A stretch of 64,000 nucleotides of DNA from Bradyrhizobium sp. SRL28 (GCF_018596315.1 NZ_JAHEAG010000012.1:1-64000); one strand, 5' to 3'; numbered from the stretch's first letter, positions 16,057 through 25,098 are shown. The notes: generated by a model not told the origin, from the sequence alone. Numbers and translations are program-made.

Positions 16057-17046
16057 CTAGTTCCCCGCCTTCTTTTCCAGGCGCATCAGCATCAGCCGCG
16101 CGGCAGCAAGAACGAAGAACGTCAGCACGAACAGCAAGAGGCCAAGCAGGATCAGGCCGGATTGATGCAGGCCATCGCTCTCGGCGAACTCGGACGCAAT
16201 CGCCGCCGAGATCGTGGTGCCCGGCGCGAAGATCGAGGACTGGATCTTGAACGAATTGCCGATGATGAAGGTCACCGCCATGGTCTCGCCGAGCGCGCGG
16301 CCGAGCGCCAGCATGATGCCGCCGATCACGCCGACCCGGGTGTAGGGGATGACGACGTTGCGGACGACTTCCCAGGTGGTGCAGCCGACGCCATAGGCCG
16401 CTTCCTTCAGGACCGGCGGCACCGTTTTGAAGACATCGACCGAGATCGCGGTGATGAAGGGCAGCACCATGATTGCGAGAATCAGCGCGGCGTTGAACAG
16501 GCTGAGATAGGACGGGGGACCTGCGAAGATCGTGCCCAGCACGGGGACGCCGTCGAACACGCTGATCATGAAGGGCTGGAAGGTGTTGGCCAGGAACGGG
16601 CCCAGCACGAAGAAGCCCCACATGCCGTAGATGATGGAGGGAATGCCAGCGAGCAACTCGACCGCAAGTCCGATCGGACGGCGCAGCCAGATCGGGCAGA
16701 TCTCGGTGAGGAAAATCGCGATGCCGAGGCCGACGGGAATCGCAATCATCATCGCGATCACGGAGGTGATCAGCGTGCCGTAGATCGGGCCGAGCGCCCC
16801 TAGCACCGGCGGATCGGCCGACGGCGCCCAGCGCTGCGTCCACAGGAAGGCTGCGCCATACTCACGGATGGCGGGCCAGGCGCCGACGATCAGCGAAAGG
16901 ATGATGCCGCCGAGGATGAGGAGAACCGAGATCGCGCAGGCGCGCGTGATCCAGTAGAAGGTGACGTCGCCGAGCTTGAACGCGCTGAGAGCCTTCGCGC
17001 GATCATAAGGTCCGGCAGCATCCATTACGTCGCTTTCAACCGCCAT
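16057..17046 (-). CDS. pstC: Phosphate ABC transporter permease PstC
   Basis: 329 aa from the ATG at 17046. The longer frame to 17211 reads through a family E repeat and is not credible. About six helices are visible; the EAA loop is KEAAYGVGCTTWEVVRNVVIPYTRVGVIGG, and PIGLAVELLAGIPSIIYGMWG is a PstC hallmark. It pairs with PstA. The 185-nt gap between pstS and pstC holds the repeat at 17098-17223, which may separate mRNA levels of pstS from the rest. Confidence 0.95.
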   Translation of the reverse strand: MAVESDVMDAAGPYDRAKALSAFKLGDVTFYWITRACAISVLLILGGIILSLIVGAWPAIREYGAAFLWTQRWAPSADPPVLGALGPIYGTLITSVIAMMIAIPVGLGIAIFLTEICPIWLRRPIGLAVELLAGIPSIIYGMWGFFVLGPFLANTFQPFMISVFDGVPVLGTIFAGPPSYLSLFNAALILAIMVLPFITAISVDVFKTVPPVLKEAAYGVGCTTWEVVRNVVIPYTRVGVIGGIMLALGRALGETMAVTFIIGNSFKIQSSIFAPGTTISAAIASEFAESDGLHQSGLILLGLLLFVLTFFVLAAARLMLMRLEKKAGN

Positions 17047-17097
17047 TTCTGCCACGCCAATCCCCTGTACTTCTACTTGATCCGGTTCGATCCGTCT

Positions 17098-17223
17098 CGT
17101 GCCCCGGATGCGGCGCAGCGCGCTTGCGGTGCGCTGCTGTTCCGGGGTCCATTCTTGCTTGGCGACGCTTGGGTCCCGGCTCTGCGGTGCACCGCTGAAG
17201 AAGCGCTGCACCGCGTCCGGGAC
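17098..17223. repeat. Palindromic repeat, family E copy 1, inside the pst operon
   Basis: GTGCCCCGGATGCGGCGCAGCGC ... GCGCTGCACCGCGTCCGGGAC type inverted repeat between pstS and pstC. The second copy (27238-27362) is between boxC and boxB. Confidence 0.82.
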
Positions 17224-17231
17224 AAGGGACC

Positions 17232-18242
17232 TCAGCTCTTGATTTCAGCCGACCAGGTCTTTTCGATCAGCTTGACCACCGATTCCGGCATCGGGATGTA
17301 GTCGAGCTCTTCGGCCATCTTGCCGCCCTTCTCGAACGACCATTTGAAGAACTTGATGGCTTCCTGGGCGGCGGCCTTGTCGGTCGCAGCCTTGTGCATC
17401 AGGATGAAGGTCGCCGCCGTGATCGGCCAGGAGGCTTCGCCGGGCTGGTCGGTGAGGATCACGTAGTAGCCGGGCGCCTTGGCCCAGTCGGCGTTGGAGG
17501 CGGCCGCCTGGAAGGCTTCAATGGTCGGCTGCACGGTCTTGCCGGCCTTGTTGATCATCGCCGTATGGGTCAGCTTGTTCTGCTTGGCATAGGCATATTC
17601 GACGTAACCGATCGCGTTCTTGGTCTGGCCGATATTGCCGGCGACGCCTTCATTGCCCTTGGCGCCGACGCCAACCGGCCATTCGACGGCAGTGCCGGTA
17701 CCGACCTTGGTCTTCCATTCGGCGTTCGACTTCGACAGATAGTCGGTGAAGTTGAAGGTGGTGCCCGAACCGTCGGAGCGGCGAACCACAGTGATCGCGT
17801 CCGCCGGCAGCTTCACCTTCGGATTGAGCTTGGCGATCGCGGCGTCGTCCCACTTCTTGATCTTGCCGAGATAGATGTCGCCGATCACTTCGCCCGACAG
17901 CACCAGTTCGCCCGGCTTGATGCCTTCGAGGTTCACGACCGGCACGATCGCGCCCATTACCATCGGCCACTGCACCAAACCGTCCTTCTCGAGCTGCTCG
18001 GCCTTCAGCGGCGCGTCGGTGGCGCCGAACGTGACGGTCTTGGCCTGGATCTGCTTGATGCCGGCGCCGGAGCCGATCGACTGGTAGTTCAGACCGTTGC
18101 CGGTCTCCTTCTTGTAGGCGTCAGCCCACTTCGAATAGATCGGGAAGGGGAAGGTGGCGCCTGCGCCGGTGATATCGGCGGCAAAGGCCGACGTCGACGC
18201 GGCGACCATGCCGGCAGCGACGATTGTCTTGATGAAATTCAT
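17232..18242 (-). CDS. pstS: Phosphate-binding periplasmic protein PstS
   Basis: 336 aa with a signal peptide (cleavage near TSAFAAD, about 22). Phosphate-contact motifs are ITGAGATFPFPIYSKWADAY, GSGAGIKQI, TVVRRSDGSGTTFNFTDYLS and the NEGVAGNIGQTKNAIGYVEYAYA region. It captures phosphate for PstCAB. A PHO box lies about 96-113 nt upstream, so it is probably a main PhoB-activated start within the cluster. It is separated from phoR by 139 nt. Confidence 0.97.
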   Translation of the reverse strand: MNFIKTIVAAGMVAASTSAFAADITGAGATFPFPIYSKWADAYKKETGNGLNYQSIGSGAGIKQIQAKTVTFGATDAPLKAEQLEKDGLVQWPMVMGAIVPVVNLEGIKPGELVLSGEVIGDIYLGKIKKWDDAAIAKLNPKVKLPADAITVVRRSDGSGTTFNFTDYLSKSNAEWKTKVGTGTAVEWPVGVGAKGNEGVAGNIGQTKNAIGYVEYAYAKQNKLTHTAMINKAGKTVQPTIEAFQAAASNADWAKAPGYYVILTDQPGEASWPITAATFILMHKAATDKAAAQEAIKFFKWSFEKGGKMAEELDYIPMPESVVKLIEKTWSAEIKS

Positions 18243-18337
18243 GGCTGGTCTCCATTGCTGAGCGAAGCGCCGTTGCGCCCGATCGCGCTCATGCCGCTCG
18301 TGGTAAGAGCGGTCGATAGAGCTTTTACGAAGGTTCG

Positions 18338-18355
18338 ATGACAGTTGGATGACAC
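18338..18355 (-). promoter_or_regulatory. PHO box upstream of pstS
   Basis: On the minus strand the sequence reads GTGTCAT CCAA CTGTCAT: two CTGTCAT-like heptamers with 11-bp spacing, which is the classic PhoB site. It lies 96-113 nt before the pstS start. Confidence 0.82.
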
Positions 18356-18359
18356 AACC

Positions 18360-18377
18360 AAGCGATTGAAATCGCTT
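18360..18377. other. 8-bp hairpin between phoR and pstS
   Basis: AAGCGATT GA AATCGCTT, beginning about 5 nt after the phoR stop and just upstream of the PHO box. No T-run follows. It may be a weak terminator for phoR or an mRNA end. Confidence 0.45.
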
Positions 18378-18381
18378 GAGT

Positions 18382-19758
18382 TTAGTGCACTGACGGGGCT
18401 TTTGCCTGGGGAAAACAGGCGGTAAAGACAGCGCCGTTTTTGGGCACGCTTTCGATCAAAAGCCGGCCGCGATGACGGTTAAGAATATGTTTCACCAAGG
18501 ATAAACCGAGCCCGGTTCCGCCCTGCGCACGGCTGTCGCCGACATCGACCCGGTAGAAGCGCTCGGTCAGCCGCGGCAGATGTTCCGGCGCGATGCCGGG
18601 GCCGAAATCCCGGACCATGATGCGGACTTCCGGCGCGCCCTCGCTGGATGTGGCCTGGCTCAGGGTGACGATCACTCGTTCGCCGGACGCGCCGTATTTG
18701 AGCGCGTTCTCGATCAGGTTCTCGAACAGCCGCAGCAGTTCCTCGCGATCGCCCGCAATCGTCACCGGCGCCGCGGGCAGATCGATCTCGATCGCGACCT
18801 GGCGTTCCCGGGCCAGCGGCTCCAGCCCGTCGGCGACCTGGCGAATGATCGGCACGATATCGACGGAGGCGTCGGGCCGGACATGGGCCGACAATTCGAC
18901 CCGCGACAGCGACAACAGATCATCGATCAGCCGCGCCATCCGCGTCGCCTGCGTATGCATGATGCCGAGGAAGCGCTCGCGCGCCTTGGCATCCTCCTTG
19001 GCCGGCCCCTGCAGCGTATCGATGAACCCGGACAACGCCGCGAGCGGCGTCCGCAGCTCGTGGCTGGCATTGGCGACGAAATCTGCGCGCATTTCCTCGA
19101 CCCGCCGCAGCGGCGTCTGGTCGTGGAACGTCATCAGCATGCATTTCTCGGTGCCGCCGAACAGCGTCGGCACCGGCACCGGCGTGATGATCAGTTCCAT
19201 CCAGCGATCGACCGGAACCTGGTCGTGATAGCTCGCCCGGCGCGGTTCGGTGGTTGCGATCGCCTCGCGCAACGCGGTGATGATCTCGGGCGAGCGCAGC
19301 GCAAACTGCGCGAGCTCGTTCTTGCGCAAAGCGGGCGCGAGCTGGGCGGCTGCCGCGTTGAGATGCAGGACGCGGCCGGCGCGGTCGAGCAGCACGGCCG
19401 GATCCGGCATACCGGCGACGACGGCGCTGACGGCTGCAGACTCGACCGGAGTGACGGCGCGGACATCGTCACGGGAGGCCGCCACATGATGCAGCCGCCA
19501 CGGCACCAGCGCTGCGGCGCCGATACAGATGAAAACCGCCACGGCGCGCGCCAGCGACAGATCGGCCAGCACCACGAGCGCGCAAAGCGCGAGCCCAGCG
19601 GCGAGCAGAATAATGGCCGAATGCCGCAACCGGTCCGGCCACGGTGCAAAGAAGGAGGAAGAGCTGGAATCGTCGATCGCCATGGCGCAGGCTTTTTCCT
19701 CTATTCGCGAAGCCCCCGCCGCGTCATCAGGTGCCCGTGTCTCCACGTTCGCGGACAT
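18382..19758 (-). CDS. phoR: Phosphate regulon sensor histidine kinase PhoR
   Basis: 458 aa if it starts at 19758, which overlaps the upstream gene by 32 nt; the ATG at 19683 gives a non-overlapping 433-aa form. Two close membrane helices come first (LRHSAIILLAAGLALCALVVLADLSLARAVAVFICIGAAALVPW). A PAS domain around residues 110-215 follows (PDPAVLLDRAGRVLHLN), then HisKA with FVANASHELRTPLAALSGFIDTLQ and HATPase with ENLIENALKYG, DFGPGIAPEHLPRLTERFYRVD and GTGLGLSLVKHIL. PhoR phosphorylates PhoB under phosphate limitation. It stands at the head of the pst-pho cluster. Confidence 0.95.
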   Translation of the reverse strand: MSANVETRAPDDAAGASRIEEKACAMAIDDSSSSSFFAPWPDRLRHSAIILLAAGLALCALVVLADLSLARAVAVFICIGAAALVPWRLHHVAASRDDVRAVTPVESAAVSAVVAGMPDPAVLLDRAGRVLHLNAAAAQLAPALRKNELAQFALRSPEIITALREAIATTEPRRASYHDQVPVDRWMELIITPVPVPTLFGGTEKCMLMTFHDQTPLRRVEEMRADFVANASHELRTPLAALSGFIDTLQGPAKEDAKARERFLGIMHTQATRMARLIDDLLSLSRVELSAHVRPDASVDIVPIIRQVADGLEPLARERQVAIEIDLPAAPVTIAGDREELLRLFENLIENALKYGASGERVIVTLSQATSSEGAPEVRIMVRDFGPGIAPEHLPRLTERFYRVDVGDSRAQGGTGLGLSLVKHILNRHRGRLLIESVPKNGAVFTACFPQAKAPSVH

Positions 19759-20788
19759 AGACGGCGGCCTTATGCCTCGTCGGTTCGGCGTCGGCGCCGG
19801 CCGCCAATTGGCGCAGGCGCTTCGATCGCGCGCCGATGATAATCTCCCGAAGCGTCAGCAAGATTACAGATATGACAAAGGGACCGATATAATAGAGGAC
19901 ACGGAACAGCAGCATGCCGGCCAGCAGTTCCTCCCGGTCCATCTGCCAGAGGCCGACCAGCATGGCGGCATCGAACACGCCGAGCCCGCCGGGCGAATGG
20001 CTGGCGAAACCCAACAGCGTCGCCGAGACGAAGATGACCGCGACGACGACAAAGCCGATCTGGGGCTCGTCCGGAACCAGCATGTACATCGCCAGCGCGC
20101 AGAAACCGAGATCGACGATGCCGATGGCGATTTGCAGCAGCGTCAGCGGCCCGCCCGGCAGCGTGACCGTCCACGGCCCGCGGCCGACGCCGCGCGGCGC
20201 AACCCAGACCCAGGCCACATATCCGATCAGCGCAAAGATGATGCCGAACGCCGCGACGCGGTTAAGCCAGACCGGGAGCTGATCGATCGAGGCAGCGGCT
20301 TCCGGGTGATAGGCGATGCCCAGCCCCAGCACGGCGGCATTGCCGAGCCAGAAGGTGAGCCCGGCGAGGAAACAGATCTTGGCGACATCGATCGCGTTCA
20401 GCCCCCAGGCCGAATAGATCCGGTAGCGCACCGCGCCGCCGGTGAAGACGCTGGCGCCGACATTGTGGCCGATCGAATAGGAGGTGAAGGAGGCCAGCGC
20501 GGTGACGCGGTAGGGAATGTGGCGGTGACCGATCGCGCGGACCGCGAACCAGTCGTAGAAGGTCAGCGTGAAATAGCCCGCCGCCACGAACAACGCCGCC
20601 AGCGCGATCTGGCGCGGGTCGGTGCTCTTGATGGCGTCGATCACCTCATTGGTGTCGATGCCGCGGAGCATGTGATAGAGGACGTAGCACGCAACGGCGA
20701 TGACCGTGATGCTGATCAAGACCCCGAGCTTATGCAGGACCTGCTTCTGGCGCAGAAACGAGATCGCCCTGCGTATTGCTTCAAGCAT
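19727..20788 (-). CDS. YbhN/UPF0104-family (LPG flippase-like) integral membrane protein
   Basis: 353 aa with about eight hydrophobic helices. The conserved FTSYSIGHNVGASVFTGGAVRYRIYSAWGL segment and SPGGLGVFDAAML near residue 285 match the flippase-like half of the MprF/UPF0104 family. The C-terminal aminoacyl-transferase domain of full MprF is absent. Such stand-alone proteins are thought to move lipids or lipid-linked molecules across the inner membrane; the substrate here is unknown. It precedes and slightly overlaps phoR, hinting at co-expression with the phosphate operon. Confidence 0.82.
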   Translation of the reverse strand: MLEAIRRAISFLRQKQVLHKLGVLISITVIAVACYVLYHMLRGIDTNEVIDAIKSTDPRQIALAALFVAAGYFTLTFYDWFAVRAIGHRHIPYRVTALASFTSYSIGHNVGASVFTGGAVRYRIYSAWGLNAIDVAKICFLAGLTFWLGNAAVLGLGIAYHPEAAASIDQLPVWLNRVAAFGIIFALIGYVAWVWVAPRGVGRGPWTVTLPGGPLTLLQIAIGIVDLGFCALAMYMLVPDEPQIGFVVVAVIFVSATLLGFASHSPGGLGVFDAAMLVGLWQMDREELLAGMLLFRVLYYIGPFVISVILLTLREIIIGARSKRLRQLAAGADAEPTRHKAAVYVRERGDTGT

Positions 20789-20870
20789 CTACACCTCGAA
20801 TTGCGCTTCTCCGACGACGACAATGGGGTGAACCCCCGCCGGCGCTACGCTGCTCCCCTGCCCCTCTGGT

Positions 20871-20920
20871 AGCGCGTTTTGAGCCGGAGTGGAATTCGCC
20901 TGACGACAATAAAACGCGCT
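20871..20920. repeat. Short RIME-like palindromic element
   Basis: 10-bp arms AGCGCGTTTT and AAAACGCGCT around a GAGCCGGAGTGGAATTCGCC centre. It resembles the small rhizobial intergenic element with AGCGCGTTTT...AAAACGCG ends. It lies between 20788 and 21066, a 277-nt gap that otherwise shows nothing clear. Confidence 0.75.
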
Positions 20921-21065
20921 CCTTCAACATATTAGGCCAGTTGATGACGTTAGAAGTACGATTTTGCAGCAATCCCGCCGCCCGAAGGCGATTCGGGACC
21001 ATAGAAGGGGCCGGTCAAGAACGCGTGACAACAACGGCGGTGAAGCTGTCCGGCCCATCATGCGG

Positions 21066-21368
21066 TCAGGCCGACGGCGCGCTGCGCGAGACCACCCAGT
21101 CGCGCAACCATGATCCGACCGCACAGAAGCAGAGATAGAGCGCGAACATGATCAACCCGAGATCGAGCCAGTAGCCGAAACGGCCGGGCACGACGCGCGC
21201 GAGCGCGGCTGCGATCAGGGCCGCGACTACGGCCGAAAGCACCCATCGCAGCTTCCGCGGGACGCCCTCGCCGTGCTGAACCACGGATATCCAGCCCATG
21301 GCGAAGCCGAGCAGCGCCGATGCCAAGAGCCAGCCCCAGTAGAATGTGGTCAGATAGCCCATGCTCAC
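21066..21368 (-). CDS. Small membrane protein coupled to the OmpA-like gene
   Basis: 100 aa with three hydrophobic helices (about 6-28, 40-60 and 68-90) and a WLRDWVV end. A GTG start at 21368 overlaps the stop of the OmpA-like gene by 4 nt (GTGA); an ATG at 21362 is the alternative and is also nearly touching. The tight coupling suggests the two proteins work together in the envelope. The arrangement recalls mycobacterial OmpATb with its small membrane partners, but I see no direct sequence evidence for that relation. No named family was recognised. Confidence 0.75.
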   Translation of the reverse strand: MSMGYLTTFYWGWLLASALLGFAMGWISVVQHGEGVPRKLRWVLSAVVAALIAAALARVVPGRFGYWLDLGLIMFALYLCFCAVGSWLRDWVVSRSAPSA

Positions 21369-22759
21369 TTCACCACGAAATCGATGCGGCGGTTCTGCGC
21401 CTTGCCCTGGTCGGTATCGTTAGCCGTAATCGGCTGCGTCGAGCCATAGCCGACCGCGCTGAACCGGTTGGCCGGCAATCCCGCCTTGACGAGGTAGTCG
21501 GCGACCGCCTGGGCACGCTTCTCGGACAGCGCCTGGTTGGCCGCCTCGTCGCCGTCGGTATCGGTATGTCCTGATATCTCGATATTGGCGGTCGGACAGC
21601 GCAACGCGGTTTCGATCAGGCGGTCGAGCAGACCGGCGGAATCCGCGACAATATCGGCCTTGCCGGATTCGAAGCGGATCCGGGCCTTGCCGAGCAGCTC
21701 GGAGAATAATTGCTGGCAGACCGTCGCATCCACCGGCGCCGCGGCCGGCTTGACCGAGATTTCCGGCTTGAACTGCCAGCCCTGCGGAAAATCCTTGCCG
21801 AGGCCGGCGCGGATCTGACCGGCGGCGGCTTCATAAAGCGCATCGCCGGACAGCTTGACCTCCCGGTCGGAGATGACGAGCGTGCCGGTCGACAGCCGTG
21901 ACAGCGCGCCGAGCGCGGGCACCACCGCGTTGGCAAACCCTGAGGGCGCACCGACGCTCTCCTTGAGATTGTCGACGACCTTTTCGCTGAAGAACTTGCG
22001 TCCCGCCGCCGCCACCAGCGCGGCGTGGGCGTTGCTGTCGGGCGCGTTGCCGGTCAGCGTCAGCGTCACCGCGACCGGATCCTTGTAGGCCTGGAAGATG
22101 TAAGGCGGCGCCTTGACCTCGTTGGTCGCGACCGAAAAGCCTTCGGGCAGATTTTTCAGCGCGGCGGCGATGGCTTCCCGGCCGCCGAGTTCGCGCGCCA
22201 TGCCGGACAGGCTGACCTTGGTATCCGACAGTGTGATCTTGCCGTCCTTCAGCTTGCCGACCTGGTCGAGCAGCAACAGCGCGGCATTGTCGAAACGCGG
22301 CGGCGCCCCGCGCGACAGATTCGTCCGGTCGACCACTTCGACGCCGCCGAGGTTGGCGCGGGCAGCCTCCATCAACCGGCCCTTGCTCGCCGGTAGGGGC
22401 GAACTGCCCGACAGCGTCACCCGAAGAACGTCGCGTTCGGCCGACCAGACAAACGGCTTGGCTTCGGGAACGAGCCGGGTTTCATCGTTAACCAATCGCA
22501 CACCCGGCACCGCTTCCACCGACGCCACCGCACTCTGCCGGCCGTCTTCCGAGAAAGCATCGGCCGCAAGGCTCACGTCGCGGCCTGCGACCGAGATTCG
22601 CCTTTTGTCGAGGATGGTGTCCTTCAGGGCTGCGGTCGAACGCTGCGCCAGGTCGGCTTCAAGCGGTTCGGTGCTCGTCCAGGCCGCGATAGCCCAAAAC
22701 ATGACCAAAGGAATGATGCCCGGCCACCATTTGCCACTCCACCTGAAAAGTCCGTGCAT
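21365..22759 (-). CDS. OmpA-family envelope protein with BON-like repeats
   Basis: 464 aa. One N-terminal membrane anchor (about residues 12-30) leads to a periplasmic region containing three or four BON-like modules (LSLAAD/ISVAGRDV, KITLSDTKVSLSGMA and TLVISDREVKLSGDAL strands). The C-terminal OmpA/MotB peptidoglycan-binding domain begins ARIRFESGKADI and includes IEISGHTDTDGD, ALSEKRAQAVADYLV and NRRIDFVVK. It is therefore anchored in the inner membrane and binds peptidoglycan. The BON plus OmpA order is that of OmpATb-like proteins. It is co-translated with the small membrane protein downstream. Confidence 0.85.
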   Translation of the reverse strand: MHGLFRWSGKWWPGIIPLVMFWAIAAWTSTEPLEADLAQRSTAALKDTILDKRRISVAGRDVSLAADAFSEDGRQSAVASVEAVPGVRLVNDETRLVPEAKPFVWSAERDVLRVTLSGSSPLPASKGRLMEAARANLGGVEVVDRTNLSRGAPPRFDNAALLLLDQVGKLKDGKITLSDTKVSLSGMARELGGREAIAAALKNLPEGFSVATNEVKAPPYIFQAYKDPVAVTLTLTGNAPDSNAHAALVAAAGRKFFSEKVVDNLKESVGAPSGFANAVVPALGALSRLSTGTLVISDREVKLSGDALYEAAAGQIRAGLGKDFPQGWQFKPEISVKPAAAPVDATVCQQLFSELLGKARIRFESGKADIVADSAGLLDRLIETALRCPTANIEISGHTDTDGDEAANQALSEKRAQAVADYLVKAGLPANRFSAVGYGSTQPITANDTDQGKAQNRRIDFVVK

Positions 22760-22926
22760 TCGAGTTCCCGCAGGGTCCGGAACGGAGAGAAAACAAACCC
22801 TTGCGGGGCTGTCAAACCCGAAATGTCGTGAGGGCCGAAAGGCTCTGAAATTGGTCCAGCTAACTGTTTCTTCAGCGGTCTTTCGCTAATTTCGCTCCGT
22901 AAATAACCGGGCAGCCCTGCATCTCG

Positions 22927-23985
22927 ATGAAACTGCTTCGCAACACCGTCATCCGCGCCGGACTGGAAGCGCTGTACTTCTCCGGAGCGCATTACCTGCT
23001 GCGACCAATCTTCGCAGGTGTCGGCGTCATTTTCATGCTGCACCACGTCCGCCCGAGGCGCGACGGCGAGTTTCAGCCCAATCATCATCTCGAGGTCGAG
23101 CCGGAGTTCTTGCGGGCGATGCTGGCGCATCTTCGCAACCTCGACGTCGACATCGTCACCATGGACGAGGTGCATCAGCGACTCCAGGCGCGCAAATTCG
23201 CGCGGCGCTTCGCCTGCTTCACCCTCGACGACGGCTATCGCGACAACCGCGATTTCGCCCTGCCGGTGATGCGTGAATTTGACGCGCCCCTCACCGTCTA
23301 CGTGACGAGCGATTTCGCCGAAGGCACCGGCCGGCTGTGGTGGGTCGCGCTCGAGAAGGCGATCACAAAGGCGTCCTCGATCGAAGTCCCGATCGGCGGC
23401 GTCAAGACCCGCCTAGACGCCTCGACGCCGGCGGCGAAGCAAGCGGCTTTCGACCGCATGCACGACTGGCTGCGCACGCTACCAACCGAACACGACATGC
23501 AGCGCGAAATCTCCGCGCTCTGCACGCGATATGACGTGGACGAGGCTCCGATCGCCCGCGAGCTCTGCATGTCCTGGGAGGAATTGAAGGCATTCGCTGA
23601 TGATCCGCTGGTGACGATCGGCGCGCATACGATCACGCATTGCAATCTGGCGCGGCAGAGCGAGGAGACCGCTTCGTTCGAACTGGCCACCAGCCGCGCG
23701 CGGATCGAAGCAGCATTGCAGCGGCCGGTGCTGCATCTCGCCTATCCCTATGGCGACCGCATCGCGGCGGGGCAGCGCGAATTCAGGTTGGCGAAGGCGG
23801 CCGGATTCAAGACCGCGGTCACGACGCGGCCGGGCATGATTTTTCCGGAAAGCGCCGAGCACATGACCGCGCTGCAGCGGGTTTCACTCAACGGCAATTA
23901 CCAGGATGCGCGCATCCTCCCGGTCCTGACATCAGGCGCCGCCACCGCCATGTGGAACGGCTTTCGCCGCATCGACGCGGCGTAG
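22927..23985 (+). CDS. Polysaccharide deacetylase family protein (NodB homology domain)
   Basis: 352 aa. NodB-fold motifs are TLDDGYRDN (motif 1, Asp pair), HTITHCNL (motif 2 metal His) and LAYPYGD. The N-terminus, FSGAHYLLRPIFAGVGVIFMLHHVRP, has a hydrophobic stretch but no clear signal cleavage. Such proteins deacetylate N-acetylated sugars of surface polysaccharide or lipid-linked glycans. It diverges from the OmpA-like gene across 167 nt and stands alone before repeats. This is not NodB itself: it is much longer and lies outside any nod context. Confidence 0.87.
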   Translation: MKLLRNTVIRAGLEALYFSGAHYLLRPIFAGVGVIFMLHHVRPRRDGEFQPNHHLEVEPEFLRAMLAHLRNLDVDIVTMDEVHQRLQARKFARRFACFTLDDGYRDNRDFALPVMREFDAPLTVYVTSDFAEGTGRLWWVALEKAITKASSIEVPIGGVKTRLDASTPAAKQAAFDRMHDWLRTLPTEHDMQREISALCTRYDVDEAPIARELCMSWEELKAFADDPLVTIGAHTITHCNLARQSEETASFELATSRARIEAALQRPVLHLAYPYGDRIAAGQREFRLAKAAGFKTAVTTRPGMIFPESAEHMTALQRVSLNGNYQDARILPVLTSGAATAMWNGFRRIDAA

Positions 23986-24001
23986 GGTCTATCCGTAGTC
24001 C

Positions 24002-24088
24002 GTAGCCCGGATGAAGCGGAGCGTAATCCGGGGCCTCTCACAAGCCGGCAGACTTTCCCCGGATTGCGCTTCGCTCCATCCGGGCTAC
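24002..24088. repeat. Palindromic repeat, family D copy 2
   Basis: GTAGCCCGGATGAAGCGGAG ... CGCTTCGCTCCATCCGGGCTAC, directly after the deacetylase stop. Confidence 0.9.
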
Positions 24089-24107
24089 GCGGCTAAATCT
24101 CTCAACA

Positions 24108-24229
24108 CGTCGTCCCTGCGAAAGCAGGGACCCATACGCCGCGGCCCATCCGTTAGGGCGCGATGGAGTAGTCACCTACCAAAACAATTAAAGCCTGTGG
24201 TTATGGGTCCCTGCGTTCGCAGGGACGAC
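24108..24229. repeat. Palindromic repeat, family B copy 3
   Basis: CGTCGTCCCTGCGAAAGCAGG ... CCTGCGTTCGCAGGGACGAC. It abuts the family D copy and fills most of the 312-nt gap before the SDR gene. Confidence 0.92.
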
Positions 24230-24297
24230 AGAATGAGCTTCCTTGACTCGCCGCCCTCCCCCGCCCAAAACCGCGGGCAAAGCAAATGGAGGAACGC

Positions 24298-25098
24298 ATG
24301 TTCAAGGATCTGTTCTCGCTTCAGGGCCGCGTCGCGCTGGTGACGGGTGGCTCGCGCGGCATCGGCAAGATGATCGCGGCCGGATTTCTCGCGCAGGGCG
24401 CGGCGAAGGTCTACATCACGGCGCGCAAGGCCGGGCCCTGCGAAGCGACCGCGAAGGAACTCTCCGCCGCCTATGAGGGCGAATGCATCGCGCTGCCGAT
24501 CGACATTTCGACGGTCGAAGGCTGTGACAAGCTGGCTGGCGAAATCATCAAGCTCGAGCCGAAGCTCGACATCCTCGTCAACAACGCAGGCGCGGCATGG
24601 GGCGCGGAGTTCGACGAATTCCCCGAGAACGGCTGGGACAAGGTCATGGACCTCAACGTCAAGTCGCTGTTCTTCCTGACCAAGGCGCTGGCGAAGCCGC
24701 TGCGCGCGGCGGCCTCGCACGAACGGCCAGCCAAGGTGATCAACATCGCCTCCGTCGACGGCATTTTCGTCAACCCCAGCGAAACCTATTCCTACGCCGC
24801 AAGCAAGGCCGCCGTGATTCATCTGACGCGGCGCATGGCGACCAAGCTGGTCAAGGACAATATCAATGTCACCGCGATTGCACCGGGCGCGTTCAAGTCG
24901 GACATGAACCGCGCCGCGCGCGACCACTCGGACGAAGTCGCAAAGCGCATTCCGGCGAAGCGTATCGGCACCGACGAGGATATGGCGGGGGTGGCGATCT
25001 ATCTCGCCTCGCGCGCCGGCGATTACGTGGTCGGCAACACCATCGCCGTCGATGGCGGCGTGGTCTACGCAAATGCGGGGCTTGAGATCGCGGGGTAG
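24298..25098 (+). CDS. Short-chain dehydrogenase/reductase
   Basis: 266 aa from the ATG at 24298, chosen because GGAGG lies 5 nt upstream (24288-24292); the earlier ATG at 24286 overlaps that site. Classical SDR marks are TGGSRGIG for cofactor, NNAG, the catalytic Ser in NIASVDGIF, YxxxK as YSYAASKAA, and ending VVGNTIAVDGGV. The Ala-rich insert after KALAKPLRAAASHERPAKVIN matches rhamnolipid/RhlG-type and related NADP SDRs. The substrate is unknown. It converges on the box operon across repeats. Confidence 0.9.
   Translation: MFKDLFSLQGRVALVTGGSRGIGKMIAAGFLAQGAAKVYITARKAGPCEATAKELSAAYEGECIALPIDISTVEGCDKLAGEIIKLEPKLDILVNNAGAAWGAEFDEFPENGWDKVMDLNVKSLFFLTKALAKPLRAAASHERPAKVINIASVDGIFVNPSETYSYAASKAAVIHLTRRMATKLVKDNINVTAIAPGAFKSDMNRAARDHSDEVAKRIPAKRIGTDEDMAGVAIYLASRAGDYVVGNTIAVDGGVVYANAGLEIAG

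Noticed and set aside
17047..17211. N-terminal extension of pstC
   Set aside because: The extension is the translated family E repeat; the ATG at 17046 gives normal PstC length.
22927..23985. Nodulation NodB identity for the deacetylase
   Set aside because: It has the NodB fold but is much longer and lies outside any nod, nif or symbiosis context.
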